A stretch of DNA of 64,000 bases from Lentilactobacillus rapi DSM 19907 = JCM 15042 (GCF_001436255.1 NZ_AZEI01000082.1:15137-79136), one strand, 5' to 3'. Counted from the first letter of the stretch, positions 35,286-44,911 are shown. Numbers and translations are program-made. The notes: a model not told the origin generated them from the sequence alone.

Positions 35286-36146
35286 TTAGAATATCGTTGT
35301 GATGACTGCCCCGGCAACGATCAGGACCAATCCAGCCATGGTATAGGTTAATTCACGTCGACTCTTGGCTTCATGCATCCAAACCATTCCCAGCAATGTG
35401 GAAATAACCACGGAGACTTGAGAAACAACAAACGCCGTGTTTACCCCATTGGCCTTAACTGAAAGAATATACGTCACTGCGGCGAACGAAAAGATCAATC
35501 CACCTAACACATTTCGCCAACTGGTCTTTTCCTTAAATACATTTCCCTGCTTGGTGAAGGCAATGTAAATAATGACCGCAAGCACCATCCCAATTGATTC
35601 TGGTAAAAAAATGGCTAGGCCGGACTCGCTCAACCCTCGCGGAATTGAATTGTAGACCCAATAACCTGCCGAGGTCAAAATAAGCATGATAATTGTATTA
35701 ATTCGTTGCTTTTCATTAGCTTGGCTGCCTTTACTATCTGTAATTGAAGTCAGCCAGATCCCGATAATTAACAATAGCACGCCAAGCGCACCAAATACTT
35801 TTTCGATAACCGTTGACCACTCACCAAATACAAACACGCCAATTAATGAAGTTCCCACCAACTGCAACCCGGTAGAAATCGGCATGGTCTGGGAAACCCC
35901 AATGTTGTGATATCCTTGATATTGACCAACTTGGCCGACAATCCAAAATGCGCCTGCAAACGCTGCCAACAAAAAGCTGGACAACGTAATTTGTGGCCGC
36001 AACACGATAAAGACCCCGACACTGGCAATCAATGTTCCGACTGCAGTTCCTAATATTTCGTTGGCGGGCTTGCCACCCAGTTTAGCAACCACTGGCGGTA
36101 ATAATCCCCATCCGAGTGCTGGCAGTAATAATAACAGTATGTTCAA
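35286..36146 (-). CDS. rbsU: GRP family sugar uptake protein (GlcU/RbsU type)
   Basis: A 286-residue, 10-TMS permease of the glucose/ribose porter family. ILLLLLPALGWGLLPPVVAKLGG starts the first helix (only part is given here), and PISTGLQLVGTSLIGVFVFGE near 108 is a conserved block. TTG at 36146 is chosen because CGGGGG lies 8 nt upstream and the resulting length is the family norm; the longer reading adds 20 polar residues. Proteins of this group import glucose or ribose with protons. The sugar is not certain. Confidence 0.85.
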   Translation of the reverse strand: MNILLLLLPALGWGLLPPVVAKLGGKPANEILGTAVGTLIASVGVFIVLRPQITLSSFLLAAFAGAFWIVGQVGQYQGYHNIGVSQTMPISTGLQLVGTSLIGVFVFGEWSTVIEKVFGALGVLLLIIGIWLTSITDSKGSQANEKQRINTIIMLILTSAGYWVYNSIPRGLSESGLAIFLPESIGMVLAVIIYIAFTKQGNVFKEKTSWRNVLGGLIFSFAAVTYILSVKANGVNTAFVVSQVSVVISTLLGMVWMHEAKSRRELTYTMAGLVLIVAGAVITTIF

Positions 36147-36281
36147 AACATTGACCCCCGTTTTATTTTTATTAAAATAACTAAGAAGTCCATCATATAA
36201 TTTCAATCCTGAAATGTAAACGGCATCAGTAAATTAATTTCATTTTTTAAATCATTTAACGAAAGAATTTTCCAAAATCAA

Positions 36282-36457
36282 ATTAGGATGAAAGGCGCTT
36301 TGGTCCCAAAATTCAAGCAAAAAAAGTAATGCATTCCAGAACTGAAGAATGCATTACTTTTTTGCTTGAATGGCCAGAATCAGCCGCTTGGTACAAATTT
36401 TAAAAGTATAGAAATGGAACAGTTATAAACATTTTATCGACTAATGTCTCAGCCGGG
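36282..36457 (+). repeat. Repeat B, full copy
   Basis: AGGATGAAAGGCGCTTTGGT starts the copy. The hairpin stem TAATGCATTC/GAATGCATTA matches that of the copy at 2800. The end CTAATGTCTCAGCC resembles the end of the copy at 13742. It lies downstream of the SDR gene (-). Confidence 0.8.
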
Positions 36458-36541
36458 CTTCATTCAATTCTAAAGTTAGCCACTTGCTGCAGTCTAAATA
36501 AGTGAGCAATTAAAATGATGATCACTGCCTGAGCTTCATTT

Positions 36542-37276
36542 CTACACCCGCTGATTAACCGGCCGCAGTAAGATTTCATTAATCGCAACTTTCTCAGGTT
36601 GGTCAAGTGCATAGGCCACCGCATTGGCGACGTCGTCTGCTTGCAGGCCAGCCTCTTGCTCCTGCTGCTTAATTTGTGCCCGGGTCTGCTCATCTGAAAT
36701 TGTGCTGTATAATTCAGTTTCAACCGCCCCTGGCGAAACCATGGTCGTTTTGATGTGATTGTCAATTTGTTCTTGCCGGAGACCATCCATAATTGCCTGA
36801 ATCGCATACTTAGTTCCGGCATAGACTGCACTTCCCGGATGAACAACGTGGCCGGCAACGGAATCCGTTGTGATGATATGACCATGCTTTTGTTTGATCA
36901 TAATGGGTAATGCGGCCGCGATTCCGTACAGGACCCCTTTGATATTAACGTCAATCATCCGTTCCCATTCGGCAACCTTCAAATCCGCCAATGGTGACAG
37001 GGGCATCAACCCAGCATTATTAAATAACACATCTACCCTGCCATATCGAGATTCTGCCAGATCTACCAACTGCTGGACGCTTTGTTGGTCGGTCACATCT
37101 GTCTGTTGATAAATGACCTGCCCTGAAGTAAATTCATTCGCAATTTCTGCTAACCGATCCTCCCGGCGAGCCCCAATGACTACGTGAGCACCGTCTTTGG
37201 CCAATACTTCCGTCGTCGCTTTGCCAATTCCACTGGACGCACCCGTAATCACAACAACTTTGTCTTTAATTGTCAT
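36542..37276 (-). CDS. Short-chain dehydrogenase/reductase
   Basis: A 244-residue classical SDR. The NAD(P)-binding TGASSGIGKA (about 10-19), structural NNAG (near 87) and catalytic Ser with YAGTKYA (Tyr and Lys near 150-154) are all present. Arg-Arg-Glu-Asp in GARREDR near 35 suggests NADP preference. ATG at 37276 follows GGAGTGATT. Only one base separates it from the stop of the upstream glycosylase gene, so the two are translationally coupled. Substrate unknown. Confidence 0.9.
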   Translation of the reverse strand: MTIKDKVVVITGASSGIGKATTEVLAKDGAHVVIGARREDRLAEIANEFTSGQVIYQQTDVTDQQSVQQLVDLAESRYGRVDVLFNNAGLMPLSPLADLKVAEWERMIDVNIKGVLYGIAAALPIMIKQKHGHIITTDSVAGHVVHPGSAVYAGTKYAIQAIMDGLRQEQIDNHIKTTMVSPGAVETELYSTISDEQTRAQIKQQEQEAGLQADDVANAVAYALDQPEKVAINEILLRPVNQRV

Positions 37277-37277
37277 C

Positions 37278-37934
37278 TCAATCACTCCTATCAAATTTAA
37301 TCGTCAATTTAAAGTCTTTAAGAAAGCTTTGGCCAAACTGCTGCTCATTTTTGAGATAAAGCTTGCCAAATTCATCAATCAAGCCATGGAATTCCTGCGC
37401 ATCTTTGAAATCAAAGGACGTCGGCAGCTGAATCTGAGTTTGCAACTTGTGATAGCTCGAAGTGTCTTTGCAGCCGAGGTATTTGAACAATTTGCGGGCA
37501 TATTTATCCGCAATAAACGTCGGTTGATCAAACACATAAACAATCAACGAATCAGCGGTTTCTTCGCCGACCCCAGGCAAGCTTAATAACGTCTTGCGCA
37601 GGTTCGATCCATAGTGAGTACTCATCTGGTCAAAACGATAGTTACCCTGATCAAACCAGCGAAGCACTTCCAATAAACTGCGGCTTTTGTTTCGGTAAAA
37701 ACCACTTGGATGGATCAATAGTTCAATTTGTTCCCGGCTCAGCTTCAAAATTTGCTTAGGATCTAAATTCGTCGCTTGCCGCAAATTTGCCAATGCCAAA
37801 TCAACATTTGCCCAGTTGGTATTTTGAACTAAGATCGCCCCAATCACGATCTCCATCTTACTGTCAGCCGGCCACCAATGCTGCGGCCCCATTGCTTGAA
37901 GCATCTTATGATAAAGCGGAATTGGATCAATCAC
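37278..37934 (-). CDS. HhH-GPD DNA glycosylase (endonuclease III-like)
   Basis: A 218-residue base-excision-repair type protein. The helix-hairpin-helix reads LLSLPGVGEETADSLIVY (about 116-133), followed by the catalytic Asp in TFIADKYARK. In endonuclease III the position after PGVG holds RK with the lyase Lys; here it is EE, which predicts a monofunctional glycosylase without AP-lyase activity. The C-terminal four-Cys iron-sulfur cluster is absent. The damaged base recognised is unknown. Coupled to the SDR gene by a 1-bp gap. Confidence 0.82.
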   Translation of the reverse strand: MIDPIPLYHKMLQAMGPQHWWPADSKMEIVIGAILVQNTNWANVDLALANLRQATNLDPKQILKLSREQIELLIHPSGFYRNKSRSLLEVLRWFDQGNYRFDQMSTHYGSNLRKTLLSLPGVGEETADSLIVYVFDQPTFIADKYARKLFKYLGCKDTSSYHKLQTQIQLPTSFDFKDAQEFHGLIDEFGKLYLKNEQQFGQSFLKDFKLTIKFDRSD

Positions 37935-38025
37935 TTAATCAACCACCTCCAACCATTGCTATGGGTTTATTATAGCCCGAAGTAACAGTAAATTCTTACG
38001 CAACTGACACAACAGATTGGATGCA

Positions 38026-38075
38026 CAAAAATAATCCGCACCATTCCAGAAGTGGAAATGATGCGGATTATTTTT
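38026..38075. terminator. Terminator hairpin of the YjeM-like gene
   Basis: AAAAATAATCCGCACCATTCC pairs with GGAAATGATGCGGATTATTTTT (parts of a 21-bp arm; one mismatch). Confidence 0.88.
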
Positions 38076-38134
38076 AGATAGCTGAGATTTCATTCAGAAT
38101 TCAAATGATCTCCCAATTAGCATTCACAATAAGC

Positions 38135-39634
38135 TTACAATTTGTCAATTGGTTCTTTTAACTTCTTAGATTGATAAATTAAGAACATCCAGGCGACAAA
38201 GCCGAAGAAGATTGGCCCGATAATGGTCCAGAACGCCGTGACGTAATCGTGACTCATGATTGGGGCAACCGCCGTGAATCCAATGCCGACAATCAATACA
38301 ATCATGACAATGGCGACGATAATATCCGTCAACCAGCGATTAGTGAAGATTTCAAACGGCCGATTGAGGTCCTTACGGCGCTTAAAGAATGGGAAGGCGC
38401 CGATCAAGAAGAGATATGGGAACGAAGTGGAAATGTTCCCCATATTGGTCAAAATCATATAGAATTTCTTGGCACTGGAACCACCAAAGGTCACGAAGAA
38501 GATCAAAACTGCGACGACAACCGCTTGTGTCCACATCGCAAATGATGGCATCCCCTTATCATTGAGTTTCGTCATTCGAGCCGGCCAAAAGTCGGGGTTT
38601 GATCCCATAATAAAGGACTTCAATGGCGAATAGATCAGAATAAAGAACGACCCCATATAAGCCATGAACATACTCAAGCCGGCAAAACGGGCAAATGACG
38701 TTCCGAGAATCAGGCAGGCAGCGTTAGATAGATGCATGCTTTGGCCTAAGACAACCCCCAGGTTATTCATGAGAACATAGGTAATATTACCAAGGTTAAC
38801 CTGGCCCTGGCCAATGACCGAATGCCAGTTGGCACTAATCCCCCAGAGGAAGATTGATAGTGAATAGGCAACCATAATGACCATGGTTGAAATCACCAAA
38901 CCCTTGGGAAAATCTTTTTCAGGATTATCCATACTGTCGGTGACCCCACCCATTGTTTCGGTTCCGGCGTAGGCAAATACCGCGTAGATCACGAATGACA
39001 ACAGGGCTAGTGATGATTGAAAATCGGGGTTCGGAGATTGAACGAAACTGTGCAGGCCATTCACTGGCTCGGCTAATTGACCGCCGTTCATGATCAGGAT
39101 AATCAAGCTGGCGATAGCAAAGATGACGGTCAGCAGTGACACAAAGATCCCGCCTAATGACGTAATCTTGGAGATTGAATCCACGCCTCTAACCGCAAAT
39201 GAAGTGACCACCAGGATCCAGAAGATCGCCATGACCCCAATCACTTGATTCGAATTTAAGCCGAACAGCGCCCAGCTTTGGGTCTGGTCATGACCAAAGA
39301 TGGTCGTTGAAAATGGAATCCAGACTTTAGACGCCGTCGACATTAACCAAATAATCCAAGAAGACAGCCAAATGAATGTCCCGATAAATGCCCACCGGTC
39401 ACCAATTGAGCCGGCCAGCCACGAATAAATTCCGCCATGGGCATCTTTAAAGGTTGACCCATATTCAGCAAACATTAAGGTACTTGGCAGTAAGAATAAC
39501 AAGGCCGCAAAAACGTACCAAATAATGCTGGCATAGCCCATCTGATCGTAGGCCACCGTTGTGTTGGCAAAACCATAAATGGTCGACATGATCATCAGGA
39601 TCAGACTGATAAGTGTGATTTTTTTCTTTTTCAT
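38135..39634 (-). CDS. yjeM: YjeM-like amino acid/polyamine permease (APC family)
   Basis: A 499-residue, 12-14 TMS APC-superfamily permease with strong resemblance to E. coli YjeM along its whole length. Shared blocks include GGIYSWLAGSIGDRWAFIGT (about 68-87), FAYAGTETMGGVTDSMDNPEKDF-type sequence near 218, and VNLGNITYVLMNNLG near 280. The start at 39634 gives the YjeM length; GGGG lies 12 nt upstream. It is related to glutamate:GABA-type antiporters, but the transported compound is not known. Single gene with its own terminator. Confidence 0.85.
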   Translation of the reverse strand: MKKKKITLISLILMIMSTIYGFANTTVAYDQMGYASIIWYVFAALLFLLPSTLMFAEYGSTFKDAHGGIYSWLAGSIGDRWAFIGTFIWLSSWIIWLMSTASKVWIPFSTTIFGHDQTQSWALFGLNSNQVIGVMAIFWILVVTSFAVRGVDSISKITSLGGIFVSLLTVIFAIASLIILIMNGGQLAEPVNGLHSFVQSPNPDFQSSLALLSFVIYAVFAYAGTETMGGVTDSMDNPEKDFPKGLVISTMVIMVAYSLSIFLWGISANWHSVIGQGQVNLGNITYVLMNNLGVVLGQSMHLSNAACLILGTSFARFAGLSMFMAYMGSFFILIYSPLKSFIMGSNPDFWPARMTKLNDKGMPSFAMWTQAVVVAVLIFFVTFGGSSAKKFYMILTNMGNISTSFPYLFLIGAFPFFKRRKDLNRPFEIFTNRWLTDIIVAIVMIVLIVGIGFTAVAPIMSHDYVTAFWTIIGPIFFGFVAWMFLIYQSKKLKEPIDKL

Positions 39635-39964
39635 AATAATGACATACCCCAAAATAATTTATTTGATAAAATGAATAATCTTGCTAGAAAAAACAAGGTT
39701 AACTTTAGCATGGCTTTATTAAAATCATGTCAAAAAGCCTTGATGATTCGGTTGTCAATTATTAAAGTATCTGGCCAAATTCACAGTAAGCAAATCCAGT
39801 CAATTTGTATAAAACCAGCAAGAACTTGTATATCCCGTTAAACCGCCGTTCTAACAAGGCCAAACAGGCACAATTGTGAAGCAATCCACAACGAGAGATC
39901 CATCAACATTACAAAAAAGTAATTTCTGATTAGGGAACGGTGTGGAAAATCTAATTTGGGAATA
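39635..39964. other. Upstream region of the yjeM-like gene
   Basis: A 330-bp AT-rich stretch between the permease start and repeat B. No gene, clear operator or known RNA element was seen. Confidence 0.4.
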
Positions 39965-40092
39965 AGAGAATCGGACGAAAGCCAATTAATCCCAGGATTT
40001 AAGTCAAAAAAAACAATGCATCCTGGTTTGAGAATGCACTGCTCTTTGGCTTAAACAACAGAAATTAGCCGTTTGTGGCAAGTTCCATCTGA
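39965..40092 (+). repeat. Repeat B, diverged copy
   Basis: AGAATCGGACGAAAGCCAAT at the start, hairpin with AATGCATCC/GAATGCACT arms and TTAAGTC/GGCTTAA ends, then TTAGCCGTTTG. It begins the 3' flank of the MFS gene that ends at 40099 on the - strand. Confidence 0.7.
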
Positions 40093-40098
40093 CAAGCA

Positions 40099-41295
40099 TT
40101 ATTTAACGGAAGTCTCACTCATTGCTGCCCGCTTCGTCATGACCCTGTCTTGAAAGTAAAAGACAATGCCAATTCCGACCAGCACAATGCTAAAGACAGG
40201 GAATGGCGCGCCCAAGCCAGTAGTTCCGGAAACGACTTGGGCAATTTTCATGCCGAATGGTGACAAGAAATTGCCGAGGTTGCAGCCGATCAGAATCAAA
40301 GAAGTTGCAAACGCCATCCGCTTTTTGGAAACGTAAAGGCTGAGTGAATTATAAATGAATGGGAAAATTAAGCTGCCGGGAATCCCGCTAATCACGTAAC
40401 CAATGAGTAACATCGAGAAATTGTCGCCAGAAAAGCCGACGAGTAGGTTTGCGATGATTAACAGACCAATCCCAATGTAAAGACACCCTTTGCCTGTCCA
40501 TTTGTTCAACAGGCCAAAGAAGCTTCCTGTAATAATGCCAATGATCGGCATTGCCGCTAAGATATTAGAGGCATTGTAGTTGGCCCCTTTGATCGCAACA
40601 GCCATTGATGAGAAACGAACGCTTAAGGCGGTAAAAATCATGACCAACAGTAAGGCGAAAATTGCCATGATCCAGACAGTTGGTGACAGGTTGAACAGCG
40701 ATCCGGGTTGAGAATCCTGCTCATCATTTGAATGAGGATTGACTTCTGGCGCAAAGATCCAAAAAACCAAGAGAATTGGGAAAGCGATTAAGTAGATCGC
40801 AAAGGACATATGCCAGTTCATTGCCAACAACACCCCAGCGATGATGGTCAATGTGGCATTACCCACATTTTCAGCGGATCCCCGAAAGCCCTGTAACGTC
40901 GCTTTCGTATTCGGTTCGCGGTCAAATAAGACGTTGATGATCGAAACAGCCAACGAGTTAATCAAGCCAAATCCAGCCCCTAAAATGAACCGACTCGCTA
41001 AGATCACCGGATAGTTCTGCAATAACATTGGTGCCCCGCCGGCAATTCCAACCAGTAACAGCCCCAAAGCAATTGTCTTCTTAATTCCGATCCAATCGGC
41101 TAACACAGCTGATAATAATACAAAGATAACCACTGATAATGCTGGTGCGGTGGACAATAGTTCCATTTCAGTATTCGAAATTTTTAAGCCCGACTGAATT
41201 AACGGCAATGCCCCATTAATTGATCCTGCGCTGGTTAAGACCAACGAAACGGATAGGACCGCTAATTTGCTCATAAAACTGTTTTTATTTCTCAT
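40099..41295 (-). CDS. MFS transporter of the alpha-galactoside module
   Basis: A 398-residue, 12-TMS MFS protein. AVLADWIGIKKTIALG is the motif A loop after helix 2, and FRGSAENVGNATLTIIAG lies in helix 5. ATG at 41295 has GGGGAG 8 nt upstream. It is divergent from melA, and both promoter regions carry the TGTTTACTGTTTACT operator and a cre. Co-regulation suggests that it moves alpha-galactosides or their products, although its sequence looks closer to DHA1-type carriers than to known sugar permeases. Confidence 0.8.
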   Translation of the reverse strand: MRNKNSFMSKLAVLSVSLVLTSAGSINGALPLIQSGLKISNTEMELLSTAPALSVVIFVLLSAVLADWIGIKKTIALGLLLVGIAGGAPMLLQNYPVILASRFILGAGFGLINSLAVSIINVLFDREPNTKATLQGFRGSAENVGNATLTIIAGVLLAMNWHMSFAIYLIAFPILLVFWIFAPEVNPHSNDEQDSQPGSLFNLSPTVWIMAIFALLLVMIFTALSVRFSSMAVAIKGANYNASNILAAMPIIGIITGSFFGLLNKWTGKGCLYIGIGLLIIANLLVGFSGDNFSMLLIGYVISGIPGSLIFPFIYNSLSLYVSKKRMAFATSLILIGCNLGNFLSPFGMKIAQVVSGTTGLGAPFPVFSIVLVGIGIVFYFQDRVMTKRAAMSETSVK

Positions 41296-41342
41296 TGCCT
41301 GTCTCCCCTTTGGTATCAATCACGATTCGTGTAATCACTTAC

Positions 41343-41356
41343 AGAAACCGTTTTCA
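41343..41356 (-). promoter_or_regulatory. cre site for CcpA (13 of 14), MFS promoter
   Basis: Reads TGAAAACGGTTTCT on the - strand, 48 bp upstream of the MFS start and directly next to the LacI-type operator. Confidence 0.6.
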
Positions 41357-41360
41357 ATTT

Positions 41361-41377
41361 TGTTTACTGTTTACTTA
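41361..41377. promoter_or_regulatory. LacI-type operator, MFS side
   Basis: TGTTTACTGTTTACTTA; its first 15 bases are identical to the site at 41591 in front of melA. It contains two GTTTACT units with a 7-bp period. Confidence 0.65.
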
Positions 41378-41562
41378 TACGCCAATTCCGACCCAAAAGT
41401 CAAGCCTAACTTGTCCGAATTTTATCATTCGCCATTATCAAAATCCATTCGATCCTTTATGTAGTCTTAGTTTTAGCCAATAAGGCCGCTCGACTAAAAA
41501 TAACAAACCACCATCAAAAGCTGATGGTTCCCTCAGCTTTAGACGGTAGTTGACAGGTGTGC

Positions 41563-41576
41563 TAAAAGCGCTTACA
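41563..41576. promoter_or_regulatory. cre site for CcpA (13 of 14), melA promoter
   Basis: TAAAAGCGCTTACA; it scores one mismatch to the consensus in either orientation. It lies 15 bp before the melA operator. Confidence 0.55.
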
Positions 41577-41590
41577 ATGTCACTTATAGA

Positions 41591-41606
41591 TGTTTACTGT
41601 TTACTA
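41591..41606. promoter_or_regulatory. LacI-type operator, melA side
   Basis: TGTTTACTGTTTACTA, 26 bp before the melA start. Same core as 41361; one related half site lies before the LacI gene at 44858. Confidence 0.65.
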
Positions 41607-41631
41607 ACAAATAACGCGGAGGAATTCAACC

Positions 41632-43842
41632 ATGCCAGCAGAAATCAAGGTCACTACCATTCATAATCAACCGATTTTTCATTTAAGTAACTCAACAATC
41701 AGCTACATCTTCGGAGTTGAAGATCACCAAGTCCTTACCCACTACTACTTTGGCAAACGGGTGCCGGACTATTCCGGGACGTTGCGCTATCCGCGACTCG
41801 ACCGCTCGTTTTCGCCTAATTTTGGGGATGCGACGGATCGCAACTATTCCCTTGATACCCTCCCGCAGGAATACCCCAGCTTTGGCGCCGGCGACTTCCG
41901 GGAGCCAGCCATTGTCATCGATCAAGCAAATGGATCCTCAATCACCAATTTTACTTATCAAGATTACAAATTGACTGAAGGCAAAGAAACCTTGCCCGGC
42001 CTGCCAAGTACCTTTGCGGGCAAAAGTGAGGCCAGAACAATCTCAATTAAGCTTTACGACCAGGTCGCCAAACTCGCGGTAACCCTTCATTACACCATCT
42101 TTTCCGACTTACCGATTATCACCCGCAGTTCGACGATCGAAAACACTGGCGACCAACCAATTGACATTCAACGGGCAGCCAGCATGAATTTGGACTTGCC
42201 TAAAAACAATTACCAATTACTTCAATTGCCTGGCCGCTACGCAGAAGAACGGCAACTGCAAATCGAACCAATCAGCGCTGGAATTAAAGTATTGGACTCC
42301 AAACGCAGTTCTTCAAGTCACATGCAAAGCCCATTCTTTGCGTTGGTGAGCCCCGGAATCAATGAACAAAGCGGCACGGCTTATGGATTTAGCCTCATTT
42401 ATAGCGGCAACCACAAGAGCCTGATTCAAAAAGATCCTTATGAACAACTCCGAATTCAAATGGGCATTAATGACTTTAACTTCAATTGGCAGCTTGAAGC
42501 AAACCAATCCTTCCAAACGCCTGAAGTCATGATGAACTTTAGCGATCACGGTCTCAATGACTTATCTCAGAATTTCCATCAGCTGATCCAGCGACACTTG
42601 ATCCGTTCCAAGTTTGTCAATCAGCCCCGACCGATCCTCATTAACAACTGGGAAGCCACCTACTTTGATTTTGACGAAGAAAAAATTCAGCGGATTATTA
42701 AGAAGTCCGCTGAACTAGGAGTTGAACTATTTGTATTAGATGATGGTTGGTTTGGCCATCGAAACGATGATAAATCGTCACTGGGGGACTGGTACGTCAA
42801 CAAGAACAAGCTGCCAAACGGCTTATCAAGCCTGGCAGACTTAGCTCATCAACAGGGAATGAAATTTGGCCTCTGGTTTGAACCAGAAATGATCTCTGCC
42901 GACTCCGACCTCTATCGGGCGCATCCAGACTGGGCAATTCACACCCCCAACCGGCCGATGTCGCTTGGCCGCGACCAATACGTCCTAGACTTTGGCCGCA
43001 AAGGAATTCGCGATAACATCTTCAAACAACTATGTGACGTCCTCGATCACGCTGACATTGATTACATTAAGTGGGATATGAACCGCAACATCACCGAACT
43101 GTATAATGCTGACCTGCCAGCCAATCAGCAAGGTGAGGCATCCCATCGGTATATTCTTGGCGTCTATGATTTCATGAATCAGCTAACGACCCGCTACCCG
43201 AATATTTTATTTGAAGGCTGTTCTGGTGGCGGCGGCCGCTTTGACGCCGGCATGCTCGCCTATACTCCACAGATCTGGACATCCGACAATACGGATGCGG
43301 CCGAACGGCTCAAAATTCAATACGGCACCAGCTTGGTATTCCCACCGGTTTCAATGGGCGCCCACGTGTCAAAAGTGCCGAATCCAAATACCGGTCGCAC
43401 GATCGATATTCAGTTCAGGTCAATGGTCGCCAACTCCGCTAACATGGGTTACGAACTGGATCCGTTCACACTAACCCCTGAACAGGCGGATGTTGTTAAA
43501 GCTGAAAATCAGTGGTATAAAGCAAACCGGAACTTGATCCAATTTGGCACCTTTTATCGCCTCATCAGTCCATTCAACAATAATCAAGCTGCTTGGATGT
43601 TTGTTGATGCCGATCAATCCAAGGCTGTGGTCATGTTCTTTAACCTGATGAATCAACCCTCTTATCCACTGACCGTATTAAAACTGCAAGGATTAGATCC
43701 AAACGCCAAATATCAAATCAATGATGGGCAGGTCGCCTATGGAAGTGAATTAATGAACCTCGGCTTCTACCCCATGGGCCAACCAAGTCACGACTTTACC
43801 AGCGCCCGCTTTGAACTCAAAAAAGTGCCGTCTCACGATTAA
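41632..43842 (+). CDS. melA: Alpha-galactosidase, GH36
   Basis: A 736-residue cytosolic GH36 enzyme that removes alpha-1,6-linked galactose from melibiose, raffinose and stachyose. The N-terminal beta-supersandwich spans about residues 1-330, then the barrel starts with LINNWEATYFDFDE. The nucleophile Asp lies in DYIKWDMNRNITE (near 481) and the acid/base Asp in WTSDNTDA (near 550); CSGGGGRFDAGML is the substrate-binding loop. GGAGG precedes the ATG. Its 3' end overlaps the convergent lacI gene by 26 nt. Confidence 0.95.
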   Translation: MPAEIKVTTIHNQPIFHLSNSTISYIFGVEDHQVLTHYYFGKRVPDYSGTLRYPRLDRSFSPNFGDATDRNYSLDTLPQEYPSFGAGDFREPAIVIDQANGSSITNFTYQDYKLTEGKETLPGLPSTFAGKSEARTISIKLYDQVAKLAVTLHYTIFSDLPIITRSSTIENTGDQPIDIQRAASMNLDLPKNNYQLLQLPGRYAEERQLQIEPISAGIKVLDSKRSSSSHMQSPFFALVSPGINEQSGTAYGFSLIYSGNHKSLIQKDPYEQLRIQMGINDFNFNWQLEANQSFQTPEVMMNFSDHGLNDLSQNFHQLIQRHLIRSKFVNQPRPILINNWEATYFDFDEEKIQRIIKKSAELGVELFVLDDGWFGHRNDDKSSLGDWYVNKNKLPNGLSSLADLAHQQGMKFGLWFEPEMISADSDLYRAHPDWAIHTPNRPMSLGRDQYVLDFGRKGIRDNIFKQLCDVLDHADIDYIKWDMNRNITELYNADLPANQQGEASHRYILGVYDFMNQLTTRYPNILFEGCSGGGGRFDAGMLAYTPQIWTSDNTDAAERLKIQYGTSLVFPPVSMGAHVSKVPNPNTGRTIDIQFRSMVANSANMGYELDPFTLTPEQADVVKAENQWYKANRNLIQFGTFYRLISPFNNNQAAWMFVDADQSKAVVMFFNLMNQPSYPLTVLKLQGLDPNAKYQINDGQVAYGSELMNLGFYPMGQPSHDFTSARFELKKVPSHD

Positions 43843-44824
43843 TTAATTTCCCTTGAAGGGTTAATTGGCGAATGGTCGAATGTTGGGACTCAAGCTCCGC
43901 AACCAAAATTCTGACCGCTTCAGTGCCAATCTCCATCGTCGGAATTTGAAACGTCGTTAAGCTGGGAACTAAATACTTCGCAAAGTCCAAGTCATCGAAA
44001 CTGGTGACTTGGACTTTTTGCGGTACCGCCACCTTTAAATCATGGAGACAGCGAATGACCCCCATCGCAATCGGATCGGATGCGGCAATAATCGCCTGAA
44101 CGTCCGGAAAATCACTCACTAATTTTTGAGTGGCTTGATAGCCAAACGCTGGCGTCCATTCCCCTATCTCAGTGTGGCCAGTCAATGCGTCATTTTTGGC
44201 CACGGTTGCTTTAAAAAGCGTCTCCCGAATGTCTTCATGTTGATGAATGAGCTGACCATTGAACCCCACACTCCGCAGACGGCCGCCGATCAATGCAATA
44301 TGAGTTAAGCCTTGACTGTTGAGTTGGTCTAAGGTTTGGGTGATCATCCCAGCTAAATTGGGACTAACCTGGTTGGCGACGAGTTCACTAATTTGGTTGT
44401 CGGCGAGCACCAAATGTTCATTCTCCCCACGCAGCTTTTCAATAACCTGATCCTCAATGGCCCCCACTAGCACCAGGCCGGCATATTTGGGTAAATCATT
44501 CATCTCTGGGGCTTCGGGTAAACGGTAAATTGTCTTAACCTTGTAGTGCGCTTCAGCGGCCGCTTGAGAAATTCCCTGCATCATCACCCGGAAGTATGTG
44601 TCATTGACCTCCTCTTCTTCGCTCAAGGTGGTAATAACGCATAACGAATGAACCCACTTGCGGCCGTTGCGCCTCGTCGGTTGATAATTGTATTTTTTAA
44701 TCATGTCAAGCACCCGCTGCCGGGTTTCCGGCGAAATTGAGAGACTGGGGTCCTCACTTAGAACCCGAGAAACAACGCCGGGAGATACTTGGGCGAGCTT
44801 GGCTAATTGACGAATGTTAATCAT
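43817..44824 (-). CDS. LacI family transcriptional regulator
   Basis: A 335-residue LacI/GalR repressor. The N-terminal HTH and hinge read NIRQLAKLAQVSPGVVSRVL and the periplasmic-binding-protein-like core follows (ALIGGRLRSVGFNG near 180, IIAASDPIAMGVIRCL near 235, VTSFDDLDFAKYLVPSLTTF near 275). It overlaps the 3' end of melA and is preceded by a half operator at 44858, which suggests autoregulation. It is the likely ligand of the TGTTTACTGTTTACT sites. Confidence 0.88.
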   Translation of the reverse strand: MINIRQLAKLAQVSPGVVSRVLSEDPSLSISPETRQRVLDMIKKYNYQPTRRNGRKWVHSLCVITTLSEEEEVNDTYFRVMMQGISQAAAEAHYKVKTIYRLPEAPEMNDLPKYAGLVLVGAIEDQVIEKLRGENEHLVLADNQISELVANQVSPNLAGMITQTLDQLNSQGLTHIALIGGRLRSVGFNGQLIHQHEDIRETLFKATVAKNDALTGHTEIGEWTPAFGYQATQKLVSDFPDVQAIIAASDPIAMGVIRCLHDLKVAVPQKVQVTSFDDLDFAKYLVPSLTTFQIPTMEIGTEAVRILVAELESQHSTIRQLTLQGKLINRETALF

Positions 44825-44857
44825 GATGGGACTCCTTAGTACTTCTTTTTGAACTGA

Positions 44858-44874
44858 CAGTTTGTTTACTTATA
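44858..44874. promoter_or_regulatory. Half-site related to the melA operator, lacI promoter
   Basis: CAGTTTGTTTACTTATA shares TGTTTACTTATA with 41366-41377. It lies 34 bp before the lacI start codon. Confidence 0.45.
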
Positions 44875-44911
44875 AAGTATATCAGACGAATGGCAGATTA
44901 TTCGCAGGAAA

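Noticed and set aside
41507-41545. Small hairpin upstream of melA (ACCATCA/TGATGGT)
   Set aside because: It has no T-run and lies between divergent promoters; no basis for calling a terminator or riboswitch.
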